From positions 124,001 to 188,000 of the forward strand of contig JAIXWR010000015.1 in the NCBI GenBank assembly GCA_027491155.1: a stretch of 64,000 nucleotides of DNA. The letters are read 5' to 3'. This stretch comes from Verrucomicrobiaceae bacterium. GTDB lineage: Bacteria > Verrucomicrobiota > Verrucomicrobiia > Verrucomicrobiales > Akkermansiaceae. This document shows positions 9,432-17,768 of the stretch, in pieces. Both the position numbers and the translations under genes were made by a program. The notes beneath the pieces were generated by a model that saw only the letters and a program-made list of their open reading frames with translations, was not told the DNA's origin and did not search any database. Position 1 is the stretch's first letter. The number at the start of each line of letters is the position of its first letter.

Positions 9432-10856
9432 ATGAAGCAATTCACCGCCGCCTGCCTTCGCGGTGCCATGGCGCTTTCGGGCGCGATGGCCACGGTCCTC
9501 GCGCGCGAGCCGCTCGACCGGCCCAACGTCGTGCTGATCTACCTCGACGACAGCGGCTACGGCGACTACGCGCATGCCGGCAATCCGGTCATTGAAACGC
9601 CCAACATCTCGAAACTCGCGGCCGGCGGGGTGAATTTCACGCAGTTCCACGTGACCTCGCCGGCGTGCAGCGCGTCGCGCTACTCCTTGCTCACCGGCCG
9701 CTATCCCGGGCACTCGGGCTTCGGCAGCTGGGTGATCAATCCGGACTCCAGGCCGCACCTGCGGACCTCCGAAACCACTCTGGCGGAGGGCTTGAAGGCG
9801 AAAGGCTATGCGACCGGCATGTTCGGCAAATGGCACCTCGGCAACCCGAGCGCGAACAACGGCATGACGCCCGACGCCCTGCCGCTGGCCCACGGCTTCG
9901 ACACCTGGACCGGCACCAATGTCTCGCACGATTACGATGTCGCCCAGCTGTTGAAATCCGATCCCGCGGGGAAGGATCCGGTGCCGGGATACTCGGTGAT
10001 CGCCCGCAAGCTGCCGTCCGACATCGCGGCCTCGACTTCTCTAACAAACCGCTACACCGAAGCCGCGGTCGAGTTCATCGCGGCCAACCGCGAGCGGCCC
10101 TTCTTCGCCTACGTCGCGCACAACCAGCCGCACCTCGGCCTGTTCGCGGCCGAGGCCTTCCGGGGCAAGTCGCGCCGCGGCCTGCTGGGCGACGTGATGG
10201 CGGAGATCGACGACTCGGTGGGGCGGATCGTGAAGGCGCTGGAGGACAATGGCGTGGCGAACAACACGCTGGTGATCTTTTCCTCCGACAACGGGCCGTG
10301 GATCCGCTTCGAGAACGTGGCGGATTCGAAGTATGGCGACACCCGGCTGCAGGTCGGTTACGCGCAGCCCTTCCGCGACGGCAAGGGCTCGAACTGGGAA
10401 GGCGGCCACCGCGTGCCGGGCATCTTCCATTGGCCCGGAGTGATCGGGCCGCTGCGCCAGCTCGAGCCGGCGAGCACGCTCGACGTGGTGCCGACGGTGT
10501 TCGCGTTGTGCGGGTCGGAGGTGCCGAAGGGTCTCGACGGCCGCGACATCCGGCCGCTGCTTTCGCCCGGGCGTTTCAAGGAAGCAGTGAAGCCTTTCGA
10601 ACTTGCTTATTCCGGGGCTGATAATCTGCCGAATGCCTTCCGCGAGGGACCGTGGAAGCTTCACGTGAAGCTCATCAGCCAGACCGGAAGCAACCACGGC
10701 TTTGTTGCCACCAGGGAGAAGCCGCTGCTTTTCAATGTCGAGGAAGACCTCGGCGAACGCATCGACCGCGCGGCGGAACATCCGGAGATCGTTGCGCGGC
10801 TGTTAGGAAAAATTGATGCGGTGGGGGCGTCGTTCAAGTCGGCTGCGCCGAGATAG
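9432..10856 (+). CDS. Arylsulfatase A-type sulfatase
   Basis: Second type I sulfatase in this region, 474 residues. A signal peptide (1-25) precedes RPNVVLIYLDDSGYGD (metal-binding Asp pair). The formylglycine motif is C79-S-A-S-R83, followed by YSLLTGRYPGHSG. GMFGKWHLG is the conserved KWHLG block and FSSDNGPW the second metal site. It is a different subfamily from the sulfatase at 6845-8341. Exported sulfatases of this sort act on sulfated polysaccharides. The substrate is not readable from sequence. Confidence 0.93.
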   Translation: MKQFTAACLRGAMALSGAMATVLAREPLDRPNVVLIYLDDSGYGDYAHAGNPVIETPNISKLAAGGVNFTQFHVTSPACSASRYSLLTGRYPGHSGFGSWVINPDSRPHLRTSETTLAEGLKAKGYATGMFGKWHLGNPSANNGMTPDALPLAHGFDTWTGTNVSHDYDVAQLLKSDPAGKDPVPGYSVIARKLPSDIAASTSLTNRYTEAAVEFIAANRERPFFAYVAHNQPHLGLFAAEAFRGKSRRGLLGDVMAEIDDSVGRIVKALEDNGVANNTLVIFSSDNGPWIRFENVADSKYGDTRLQVGYAQPFRDGKGSNWEGGHRVPGIFHWPGVIGPLRQLEPASTLDVVPTVFALCGSEVPKGLDGRDIRPLLSPGRFKEAVKPFELAYSGADNLPNAFREGPWKLHVKLISQTGSNHGFVATREKPLLFNVEEDLGERIDRAAEHPEIVARLLGKIDAVGASFKSAAPR

Positions 10857-10866
10857 TGCAAGCCTT

Positions 10867-11014
10867 GTGGAGTGCGACGGCACGACGTCGCTTTGGCTCG
10901 GGGTGGAATCCGCCGCACCCGTTCGCCCGCGGACAGGCCGGGAAGGCGATCCGTGGCCAGCAGAACGAAGCGCCGCCCCTACAGCCAAAGCTGCGTCATG
11001 CCGCAGCACTCCAA
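10867..11014 (+). repeat. Inverted pair of REP-like hairpins (family 1)
   Basis: Two 32-base elements, 10867-10898 and 10983-11014 (reverse orientation), share about 26 of 32 positions. Each is itself a hairpin with the frame AGT, 6-bp stem, loop GCAYGA, stem, TTTGG. The first stem is GCGACG/CGTCGC and the second is GCTGCG/CGCAGC. The two differing base pairs are both compensated, so the fold is kept. Inverted pairs of this kind are known as BIMEs in other bacteria. They lie just after the sulfatase stop codon. Confidence 0.65.
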
Positions 11015-11275
11015 ATTCTCGACGGCCCGATTTCGCGGGGAAGGGCAGGGAATGGGAAACCCGCTTTCTTGACAACCCGCCACGCGCCTGCCACTTCCCC
11101 CGGCGTGCCCGCGATCCATCGCATTGCCGTCCGACTCGTCGTCCGCGCCATTTGGCGTGCGGGCGCGTTCGGAGCATGATGGCACACCACGCCACCTCCG
11201 GACGCGGCCCACGGCCAGCCGGAGGAACGATGAGTCCCATCCGCTGGCCCGCCGTTTCCGGATCTCCTTGATCCG
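11015..11275. other. Intergenic stretch without a supported gene
   Basis: With the hairpin pair before it, this is part of a 419-base gap between the sulfatase and the DMT permease. Open frames run through it on both strands, but their translations are Arg/Pro/Ala-rich with no start site, motif or codon pattern like the neighbours. Nothing else is recognised apart from room for a promoter of the permease. Confidence 0.5.
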
Positions 11276-12142
11276 ATGAAACCACCCGATCCACCCGACC
11301 CGCGCGGCACCTTGTTGATGCTGCTTTCCGTGCTGCTGTTCGCCGCGAACACGCTGCTGCTGCGCGCCCTCAGCCTCCACCTGCCCCAGGCCGATGGCTG
11401 GATGGCCCTGCTCTACCGCGGGGTCATCGGGATGGGCATGGTCGTCGCGCTCTACGGCTTCGGCCGCGGCTTCTCGATGCGGGCCTTGCTCGGTAGCAAA
11501 CTGGTCGTCTTGCGCGGAGTGATCGGCGCCTTCAGCACCGCCGCGTTCTACCTTTCGATCGCCCAGCTCGGTGCCTCGCGGGCGGTGGTGCTGAGCCTGA
11601 CCTATCCGATCTTCGCCACCATCATCGCCGCCGTCTGGCTGAAAGAGCGGGCCTCGCGGGCCGCCCTGCTGTGGATGTCCGCCGGCTTCGCAGGCCTCGT
11701 GCTTTTCCTCGGCGGCGATGCCACCCGCGGGTTCTGTGCTTGGGATCTCATCGCCGTGGCAGGCGCGGTCGGCGCGGGGATCGTGGTGGTGATGATCCGC
11801 AAGCTCCGCGCGACCGAGCACGCCGGGACCATCTACGGCTCGCTTTGCCTGTTCTGCATCCTGCTCGCCCTGCCGGTGAGCGGGATGAAAGCGATCGACC
11901 TCCCCGGCTTCGGACACGGCGCGCTGGTGGCCGCCGCGGCGATCGTCGGGGTGTCGCAGCTCGTCATGACCAATGCCTACCGCACGCTGCCGGTGTCGCG
12001 CGGGTCATCGATCCAGATGCTGCTGCCGCTGGTCACCGCCGCCGGGGCCTGGTTCCTGTTCGACGAGCGCTTCACCGCGCCGGAGTTCGCCGGGGCCGCG
12101 CTGACCCTGTTCGCCACCTGGCGCGTCGCGGCTTCGCGATGA
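11276..12142 (+). CDS. EamA/DMT-family permease
   Basis: Inner-membrane transporter of 288 residues with ten predicted hydrophobic helices in two EamA repeats (about 8-140 and 150-285). The LGASRAVVLSLTYPIFATII stretch in repeat 1 and LPVSRGSSIQMLLPLVTAAG in repeat 2 are the typical positions of EamA helices 4 and 9. The family exports metabolites such as amino acids and their derivatives. The argD and argF genes downstream make an amino-acid-related substrate possible but not shown. ATG 11276 gives a short polar start before helix 1. Confidence 0.88.
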   Translation: MKPPDPPDPRGTLLMLLSVLLFAANTLLLRALSLHLPQADGWMALLYRGVIGMGMVVALYGFGRGFSMRALLGSKLVVLRGVIGAFSTAAFYLSIAQLGASRAVVLSLTYPIFATIIAAVWLKERASRAALLWMSAGFAGLVLFLGGDATRGFCAWDLIAVAGAVGAGIVVVMIRKLRATEHAGTIYGSLCLFCILLALPVSGMKAIDLPGFGHGALVAAAAIVGVSQLVMTNAYRTLPVSRGSSIQMLLPLVTAAGAWFLFDERFTAPEFAGAALTLFATWRVAASR

Positions 12143-12152
12143 AGAAAGGGGA

Positions 12153-12203
12153 ACCGCCAAGACGCCAAGTGCGCCAAGTTTTGGAACTTGGTGCCCTGGC
12201 GGT
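12153..12203. repeat. GCCAAG-type intergenic hairpin
   Basis: Imperfect inverted repeat between the permease and argD. The outer arms are ACCGCCA and TGGCGGT and the inner arms GCGCCAAGTT and AACTTGGTGC, around TTGG. Runs of GCCAAG spaced by a few bases are common interspersed elements in many bacteria. It could also act in termination, although no T-run follows. Confidence 0.5.
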
Positions 12204-12277
12204 GAAATCCCGCCTTTTTCGCCTCAAATTCCCGATTTGCCAAAACCATGAAGCCCGCTAGCGTCCGCCCCTTTCCC

Positions 12278-13522
12278 ATGAGCCACGTCCTTTCCACCTA
12301 CGCCCGTTTTCCCGTCACGCTCGTCCGCGGCGAGGGCACCCGCGTGTGGGACGATGCCGGGAAATCCTACCTCGATTTCTGCACCGGGATCGCCGTCTGC
12401 GCGCTCGGCCACTGCCCGCCGCGGCTGGTGAATGCCATCCGCGAGCAGGCCGGCACCCTGATGCACGTCTCGAACCTCTACGGCATCCCGCAGCAGGAGG
12501 AACTCGCGCGGGTGATCGTGGAAGACCACGTGAAGCTTCCCGGCAAGGTGTTCTTCGCCAACTCCGGCGCGGAGTCGAACGACGGACTGATCAAGACCGC
12601 CCGCAAGTTCGGCCACACCCGCCCGCAGCCCGACGGCTCGCCGAGGTACGAGGTTCTTAGTTTCACGAAGTCCTTTCACGGCCGGACCCTCGGCGGCATC
12701 AACGCCACCGGCCAGGACAAGGTGAAGGAGGGCTTCGACCCGCTGCTGCCCGGCTTCCGCCACTTGCCGTTCAACGACCTCGCCGCGCTCGAAGCGGCCA
12801 TCTCGCCGATCACCGCCGCGATCTTGTTAGAGCCGGTGCAGGGCGAAGGCGGCGTCAATGTCGCCACCCCAGAGTTCCTGCGCGGCGTCGCGGCGCTGTG
12901 CAAGAAGCACGACCTGCTGCTGCTGCTCGACGAGGTGCAGGTCGGCTTCGGCCGCTGCGGTCCGACGATGGCCTGGCGGGCGATCGCCCCCGAGCTGGAG
13001 CCCGATGGCATTTCCTGGGCGAAAGGCATGGGCGGCGGCTTCCCGATCGGTGCGTTCTGGCTGTCCGACCGGCCGGTCGATGCCAGCGGCAAGACCCTTT
13101 CCTCGCTGATGGGCCCCGGCTCGCACGGCACCACCTACGGCGGCAATCCGCTCGCCTGCGCCGCCTCGCTGGCCGTGCTCGCGGAGGTGACCGAGAAGAA
13201 TCTCGAAGCCAACGTCCTCCGCCAGGAGCAGCGGATCCGCGAAACCATCGCGTCGTGGCAATCCCCGGCTATCACCGAAGTCCGCGGCCTCGGCCTGCTG
13301 TTAGGCATCGGCCTCGACGTGACCAAATTCGCCGTCCCCGAAGGCAAGCTTCCTGCCGCGTTCATCTGCGGCAAGCTCCTCGAAGCCGGGCTCCTCGTCC
13401 CACCCGCCGGCCCCGAAACCATCCGCCTGCTTCCTCCGCTTAACGTTTCCGACGCGGAGGTCGATGAAGCGCTCTTAATCGTCCACGCCACTCTTTCTTC
13501 ACTGATCACCCCCCTTCGCTAA
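12278..13522 (+). CDS. argD: Acetylornithine/succinyldiaminopimelate-type aminotransferase
   Basis: PLP-dependent class III aminotransferase of 414 residues that converts N-acetylglutamate semialdehyde to acetylornithine in arginine synthesis. Motifs are GEGTRVWDDAGKSYLDFCTGIAV at the N terminus (matching ArgD), SGAESND, FHGRTLGGINATGQ, LLDEVQVGFGR, and DGISWAKGMGGGFPIGAF with the PLP lysine, then GTTYGGNPLAC. The ATG at 12278 is preferred over the in-frame ATG at 12248 because conserved sequence begins just after it. It is followed by argF 54 bases downstream, which supports the arginine role. Confidence 0.93.
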   Translation: MSHVLSTYARFPVTLVRGEGTRVWDDAGKSYLDFCTGIAVCALGHCPPRLVNAIREQAGTLMHVSNLYGIPQQEELARVIVEDHVKLPGKVFFANSGAESNDGLIKTARKFGHTRPQPDGSPRYEVLSFTKSFHGRTLGGINATGQDKVKEGFDPLLPGFRHLPFNDLAALEAAISPITAAILLEPVQGEGGVNVATPEFLRGVAALCKKHDLLLLLDEVQVGFGRCGPTMAWRAIAPELEPDGISWAKGMGGGFPIGAFWLSDRPVDASGKTLSSLMGPGSHGTTYGGNPLACAASLAVLAEVTEKNLEANVLRQEQRIRETIASWQSPAITEVRGLGLLLGIGLDVTKFAVPEGKLPAAFICGKLLEAGLLVPPAGPETIRLLPPLNVSDAEVDEALLIVHATLSSLITPLR

Positions 13523-13542
13523 AGCTACGGAGGGCAGGCTGA

Positions 13543-13573
13543 TCACTTGGCACTTCTCTTCACTTGGAACTTT
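13543..13573. repeat. AAGTTCCAAGTG / AAGTGCCAAG repeat, single copy
   Basis: Reads TCACTTGGCACTTCTCTT then CACTTGGAACTTT. On the minus strand this is AAAGTTCCAAGTG followed by AAGTGCCAAGTGA, the same words as in the copies at 19872-20010 and 25969-26054. It ends 3 bases before the argF start codon, so it forms the 5' untranslated region of argF. Confidence 0.6.
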
Positions 13574-13576
13574 CCC

Positions 13577-14470
13577 ATGAACCATCTCCTTTCCATCGAA
13601 GAACTCACCGCCGCGCAGATCATCGCGCTGCTCGACGATGCCGCGCGCTTGAAGGCGTCCCGCGGTTCGCACGAGCAGCCGCTGGCCGGGCAGACCTGGG
13701 CGATGATCTTCACCAAGTCGTCCACCCGCACCCGCGTGTCCTTCGAAGTCGGCATCCGCGAGCTCGGCGGCTTCCCGATGTTCCTTTCGAAGAACGACAT
13801 CCAGCTCGGCCGCGGCGAGCCGATCAAGGACACCGCCCGCGTGCTCGGCCGGATGGTCCACGGCTGCATCATCCGAACCTTCGCCCAACAGGATGTGGTG
13901 GACTTCGCGGAGTTCTCCGGCATCCCGACGATCAACGCGCTGACCGACGACGAGCATCCCTGCCAGATCCTCGCCGACCTGCTCACCGTGAAGGAAGCGC
14001 TCGGCGGCTGGGACGGGAAGAAGATCGCCTTCATCGGCGACGGCTTCTCGAACATGACCATTTCCTGGATGTGGGCGGCGAAGAAGCTCGGCTTCGAGCT
14101 CGCCGTCGCCGCGCCCGCCGCCTACCAGCCGCCGGCTTCGTTCCTGGAGAAGCTCGACGCGCCGAACGTGACCGTTACGACGGATCCCGTAATTGCCGCG
14201 CAGGGCGCCCATGTCATCAACACCGACGTCTGGCTCTCGATGGGCCAGGAAGGCCAGCAGGAGAAGGAGGAGGCCTTCGGTCCTTTCCAGGTGAACGCCG
14301 GCCTGCTTGCGCACGCCGCGGCGGATCACATCGTCCTCCACTGCCTGCCCGCCTATCGCGGCAAGGAGATCACCGAGGAGGTGCTGGAGAAGCACGCCGG
14401 CATCATCTTCCAGGAGGCTGAAAACCGGCTTCACGCCCAGAAGGCGATCCTGGTGGCGTTGGCGAAGTAA
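13577..14470 (+). CDS. argF: Ornithine carbamoyltransferase
   Basis: Transfers the carbamoyl group to ornithine, giving citrulline, in arginine synthesis. The 297-residue length is slightly below the usual 305-330 of the family. The carbamoyl-phosphate loop S49-T-R-T-R53 and the ornithine-binding HCLPAYR (255-261) are intact, and FxKNDIQLGRGEPIKDTARVL is typical. ATG 13577 gives MNHLLSIEELTAAQI, the normal N terminus; the upstream in-frame extension is repeat sequence. It is paired with argD on the same strand. Confidence 0.96.
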   Translation: MNHLLSIEELTAAQIIALLDDAARLKASRGSHEQPLAGQTWAMIFTKSSTRTRVSFEVGIRELGGFPMFLSKNDIQLGRGEPIKDTARVLGRMVHGCIIRTFAQQDVVDFAEFSGIPTINALTDDEHPCQILADLLTVKEALGGWDGKKIAFIGDGFSNMTISWMWAAKKLGFELAVAAPAAYQPPASFLEKLDAPNVTVTTDPVIAAQGAHVINTDVWLSMGQEGQQEKEEAFGPFQVNAGLLAHAAADHIVLHCLPAYRGKEITEEVLEKHAGIIFQEAENRLHAQKAILVALAK

Positions 14471-14584
14471 CGCGACTTTTGCAAGCTGCGCGCTTCCCGC
14501 GGCCCGCTTCCGGCGGCGCTTTCGGGCCGGTCCGACAAGCCTTCGTCCCCGCGATCGCTCCGGAGGACACTGCCTTCGGCGGCC

Positions 14585-16081
14585 TCAGCCGGTGACGGTG
14601 GTTTGGAGCATCTGCTCGTAGCGCTTGATGTAGGCGGCTGCGGTTTGCTCGTGGTTGAAGCGGGCGGCGGATTCGCGCATGACGCGGGAGAGTTGCTTCG
14701 CGCGCTCGGCGGCGGGCTGGGCGTGGAAGCGCAGCGCCTGGCCGACGGCCCAGTGGAGGCCGCTGGCGTCGAAGTGGCGGAACAGGAAGCCGTTGCCGGT
14801 GTTGGCGGCGGTGTCGAGGTGCTCGACCGTGTCGTGCAGGCCGCCGGTGTCGTGGGCGACGGTGAGGCTGCCGTACTTCGGCGCGATCATCTGCGGCAGG
14901 CCGCAGGGCTCGAAGGACGACGGCATGAAGATGAAGTCGCTGGCGGCGTAGCCGAGGTGGCTGAGCTTTTCGTCGAAGTCCCGCACGGCGACGCGGTCGT
15001 GCAGGCCGTGCATCTTGACGATGTTGTGGAAGTGCTTCTGGAAGCTGCCGCTCGCGATGACGGCGACCTGCATGCGGTGGTTGGAGACGAGCTGGTAAAG
15101 GATCTCGGTGAGGAGCTGGCAACCTTTCTGGACGGGATCGAGGCGGGAGGGCCAGAAGAAGAGCGGCACGTCGGGATCGCCCGCGAGGCCGAGGCGTTCC
15201 TGGAGCTCGAGCTTGTTCTTGCGCTTGCCATCGGCGTGGTCCTCGGGGCCGTAGTGGTGGGTCAGATAGGGGTCGCCTGAGGGATCGAAGACGGCGTCGG
15301 GCGCGTTGAGGATGCCGGTGGCGCAGCCGGAGTGCTTCTTGCCGCGGAGCTCGTTGCGGATGGCATCCGGGATGAAGGCGTGGCCGCCGCCGACGATTTC
15401 CTCGAGGAAGGTGGGGCTGACGGTGTTGACGTGGTCGGCGGCGAAGATGCCGCTGGCGAGCAGGTCGACGGGGTTGGTGCTACGGCTTTCCTCGTAGGTG
15501 CCGGGGGCGCGGCGGTAGTAGAGGTGCTGCCAGAAGTCGGCGGCGTCGATCCCGCGGTCCTCGATCTGGGCGAGGGTGAGGTGCTCGGAGTGGATGTTGT
15601 GGACGGTGAAGAGCGAGGGGATGCCGTGGCGGCGGGCGACGGCCGGGATGAGGCCGGTCATCCAGTCGTTGCAGTGGATCAGGTCGGGCCGGACCTGGGG
15701 GATGGTGTGGTTGATGACCTCGCGCTGGAAGGCGAGGGCGATCAGGTGGTTTTCCGCGCCGTAGACGCTGGAGCGGTGGTAGAAGACGCGGTCTTCGGCG
15801 AGGTGGATGCGCTGCTCGGGCAGGGCGCGGCTGACTTTCTGGAACTCGTTGTCGAAGACGCTGGCGACATCGAGGTGGAACATCCGGCGGTAGTTCGGCA
15901 GCGCGACGTGGACGTCGGCGCCCTGGTCGTAGAGGGCCTTGACCAGCGAGGCGGAGACATCGGCCAGGCCGCCGGCTTTGGCGCACATCCGCTGGGCGAG
16001 GTTGCCCATGCCTTCCGGGAGGTAGGTGATTTCCGGCGTGACGACGAGGATGCGGGGGCGGCGGGGTGTGGAGTCGGACAT
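14585..16081 (-). CDS. glgA: Glycogen/starch synthase, GT5 family
   Basis: ADP-glucose (or UDP-glucose) glucosyltransferase of 498 residues making alpha-1,4-glucan. The N terminus has the KAGGLADV block, a form of the GT5 KxGGL signature. HCNDWMTGLIPAVA and FTVHNIHSEH are the usual N-domain motifs, and SSFEPCGLPQMIAPKYGSL (nucleotide-sugar binding, with E) and HDTGGLHDTVEHLD are the C-domain motifs. The N terminus has extra residues (EGMGNLAQRMCA) before the KAGGL block compared with E. coli GlgA. It is convergent with argF and has no other glg gene beside it. Confidence 0.92.
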   Translation of the reverse strand: MSDSTPRRPRILVVTPEITYLPEGMGNLAQRMCAKAGGLADVSASLVKALYDQGADVHVALPNYRRMFHLDVASVFDNEFQKVSRALPEQRIHLAEDRVFYHRSSVYGAENHLIALAFQREVINHTIPQVRPDLIHCNDWMTGLIPAVARRHGIPSLFTVHNIHSEHLTLAQIEDRGIDAADFWQHLYYRRAPGTYEESRSTNPVDLLASGIFAADHVNTVSPTFLEEIVGGGHAFIPDAIRNELRGKKHSGCATGILNAPDAVFDPSGDPYLTHHYGPEDHADGKRKNKLELQERLGLAGDPDVPLFFWPSRLDPVQKGCQLLTEILYQLVSNHRMQVAVIASGSFQKHFHNIVKMHGLHDRVAVRDFDEKLSHLGYAASDFIFMPSSFEPCGLPQMIAPKYGSLTVAHDTGGLHDTVEHLDTAANTGNGFLFRHFDASGLHWAVGQALRFHAQPAAERAKQLSRVMRESAARFNHEQTAAAYIKRYEQMLQTTVTG

Positions 16082-16246
16082 GGGTTTCCGGGTTTGGGGG
16101 AAAGGCTAAGGGCTGGCCGTGTGGGAGGGCAAGGAATGCCGCCCGCAATGTGGCGATCGGCGGCAGCTTGGAGTGCCGGCGCGGCAGGCGACATGCTTTG
16201 GTGAGCGAGGCGCGGGAAATGGCAGGCGATGCGAAGCCGACCGAAA

Positions 16247-17653
16247 TCAGGGGCCGAGGAGGTAGGTGGCCATGGCGCGGGGTGGGAGGCTGTCGGAGAG
16301 TTGGCCGTTTTCGAAGGAGGCGGCGGGGAGCGTGGCCATGTCCTCGGTGGCGGAGGTGCGGAGGCGGCGGACGGGGAGCTTGGAAAAGGGGCCGGCGAGC
16401 TGGAGGATCATCTCGCAGGGGTGGTCCTGGACGTTGGCGGCGTGGACGACGAGTTGCTTGCCATCGGCGGAAATGAAGGCGGCCGCTTTCAGGCCGGGCT
16501 TGGAGAAGCCGGTGGCGGCGGGACCGGCGAGTTCGACCGGGACGTTCCGCATGCCGGGAACGAGGGCCGAGCACCACTGGCGGTAGCCGTGGTAGATTTT
16601 GGTGAGCTGGTAGTCATTCCCCCAATCGACATGGATCAGCGCCTCGCCGCCGGGGCGCGGCGGATAGACCCAGTCGTAGGCCATCCACGAGGTGACGCCG
16701 CCGTTGAAGGCCTCGGTCATGGCGAGCCAGTACTCGGCGGCGGAGTTCAGCAGGCCGGGCGAATGGTCCACGGCATTGACGCACCACTCGGTGACCCAGA
16801 CCGGGCGGCCCTTCGCGGCCTTGGTGAGGACGGACCAGCGGTCGCCGCGGCGGTCGTAGTCGTGGCTGCCGACGACGGCAAGGGACGGTCCGGCTTTCTC
16901 CAACAGCGGGGGGAGCCAGCTTTCGGCGGTATCGACGGCGCTGAGGAGGTTCGGGCCGACGAGGGCGGGCTTGGGGACTTCCGGGTGGCGGCGGGCCATT
17001 TCGTCGAGGTAGGCGGCGACCTTGGCGAAGAGATCGGCGTGGGATTCCGGGGTCAGGCAGTAGCCGGGCTGGGTGTGGGGCCAGTCGGGTTCGTTGGAGA
17101 TGCTGAGGTAGCGGATGGTCTGGCCGTGGCTGTGCATCCAGTCGAGGAAGGCCCAGCAGTATTCGGCGAGTTCCAGCTCCATGCCGGGCTTCAGCGTGGC
17201 GCGGGCCTCGCCGCCGGCGGAGGGGTCGCCATTGGTCTTCATCCAGACCGGCGGGGTGTAGAGGGTGGCGTAGAGCTGCATCGCGGGCTGGCGTTTCTTC
17301 GCGGCCTCGCAGATGGCGATGGTGTGCTTGGTGTAGTCGAACCACGCGGGCTTGAACTGCGGCAGGTAGGGATCGGCGTTGTCGTTTTCCGGCTCGTGAT
17401 CGTGGCGGATCATCAGGTGGAGGAAATCGGTGCGGACCTTCGAGAACATCTCGTCGTAGAGCTGCTGCTGGCGCTCGTTCTTGCCGCGGGCGGCGAGGCT
17501 GGTGACGTGGCCTTCGTAGAAGATCGCGCCGCCGCCCATGCCTTCGATCGTCTGGCGCGGCTGGTCGGGAAGGATCCGGACGGTGGTTGGGGCGGCGAAT
17601 GCGGGGAGGGCTGCAAGGCAGGCGGCGAGGGCGATGCGGAGCGGGGCGATCAT
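16247..17653 (-). CDS. GH30-type glycoside hydrolase, secreted
   Basis: Secreted clan-A glycosidase of 468 residues with a signal peptide (1-20, cut after AFA). The TIEGMGGGAIFYEGH start of the barrel, SISNEPDW (acid/base Glu near 188) and WVTEWCVN (nucleophile Glu near 288) are the usual GH30/GH39-like positions. A C-terminal beta domain (about 375-468) closes the protein. GH30 includes glucosylceramidases, beta-1,6-glucanases and xylanases; the choice cannot be made here. The ATG at 17653 is used because the longer in-frame extension is low-complexity and lacks a signal peptide. Confidence 0.85.
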   Translation of the reverse strand: MIAPLRIALAACLAALPAFAAPTTVRILPDQPRQTIEGMGGGAIFYEGHVTSLAARGKNERQQQLYDEMFSKVRTDFLHLMIRHDHEPENDNADPYLPQFKPAWFDYTKHTIAICEAAKKRQPAMQLYATLYTPPVWMKTNGDPSAGGEARATLKPGMELELAEYCWAFLDWMHSHGQTIRYLSISNEPDWPHTQPGYCLTPESHADLFAKVAAYLDEMARRHPEVPKPALVGPNLLSAVDTAESWLPPLLEKAGPSLAVVGSHDYDRRGDRWSVLTKAAKGRPVWVTEWCVNAVDHSPGLLNSAAEYWLAMTEAFNGGVTSWMAYDWVYPPRPGGEALIHVDWGNDYQLTKIYHGYRQWCSALVPGMRNVPVELAGPAATGFSKPGLKAAAFISADGKQLVVHAANVQDHPCEMILQLAGPFSKLPVRRLRTSATEDMATLPAASFENGQLSDSLPPRAMATYLLGP

Positions 17654-17768
17654 GGGCGGCTTGAGTTTCGGCGGATGGATGGGTTTCGCGAGGGGAAAGA
17701 GTGGGTGGGTCGGTGGGGATCGGTGGGGGCTTGCCGGGGGGGCTTCGGGGGGCTTTGCTCGCGGCGCC

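Noticed and set aside
10813-11294. Overlapping frames on both strands between the sulfatase and the permease
   Set aside because: No start site, no motif and a composition unlike neighbours; the region is better explained by REP-like hairpins.
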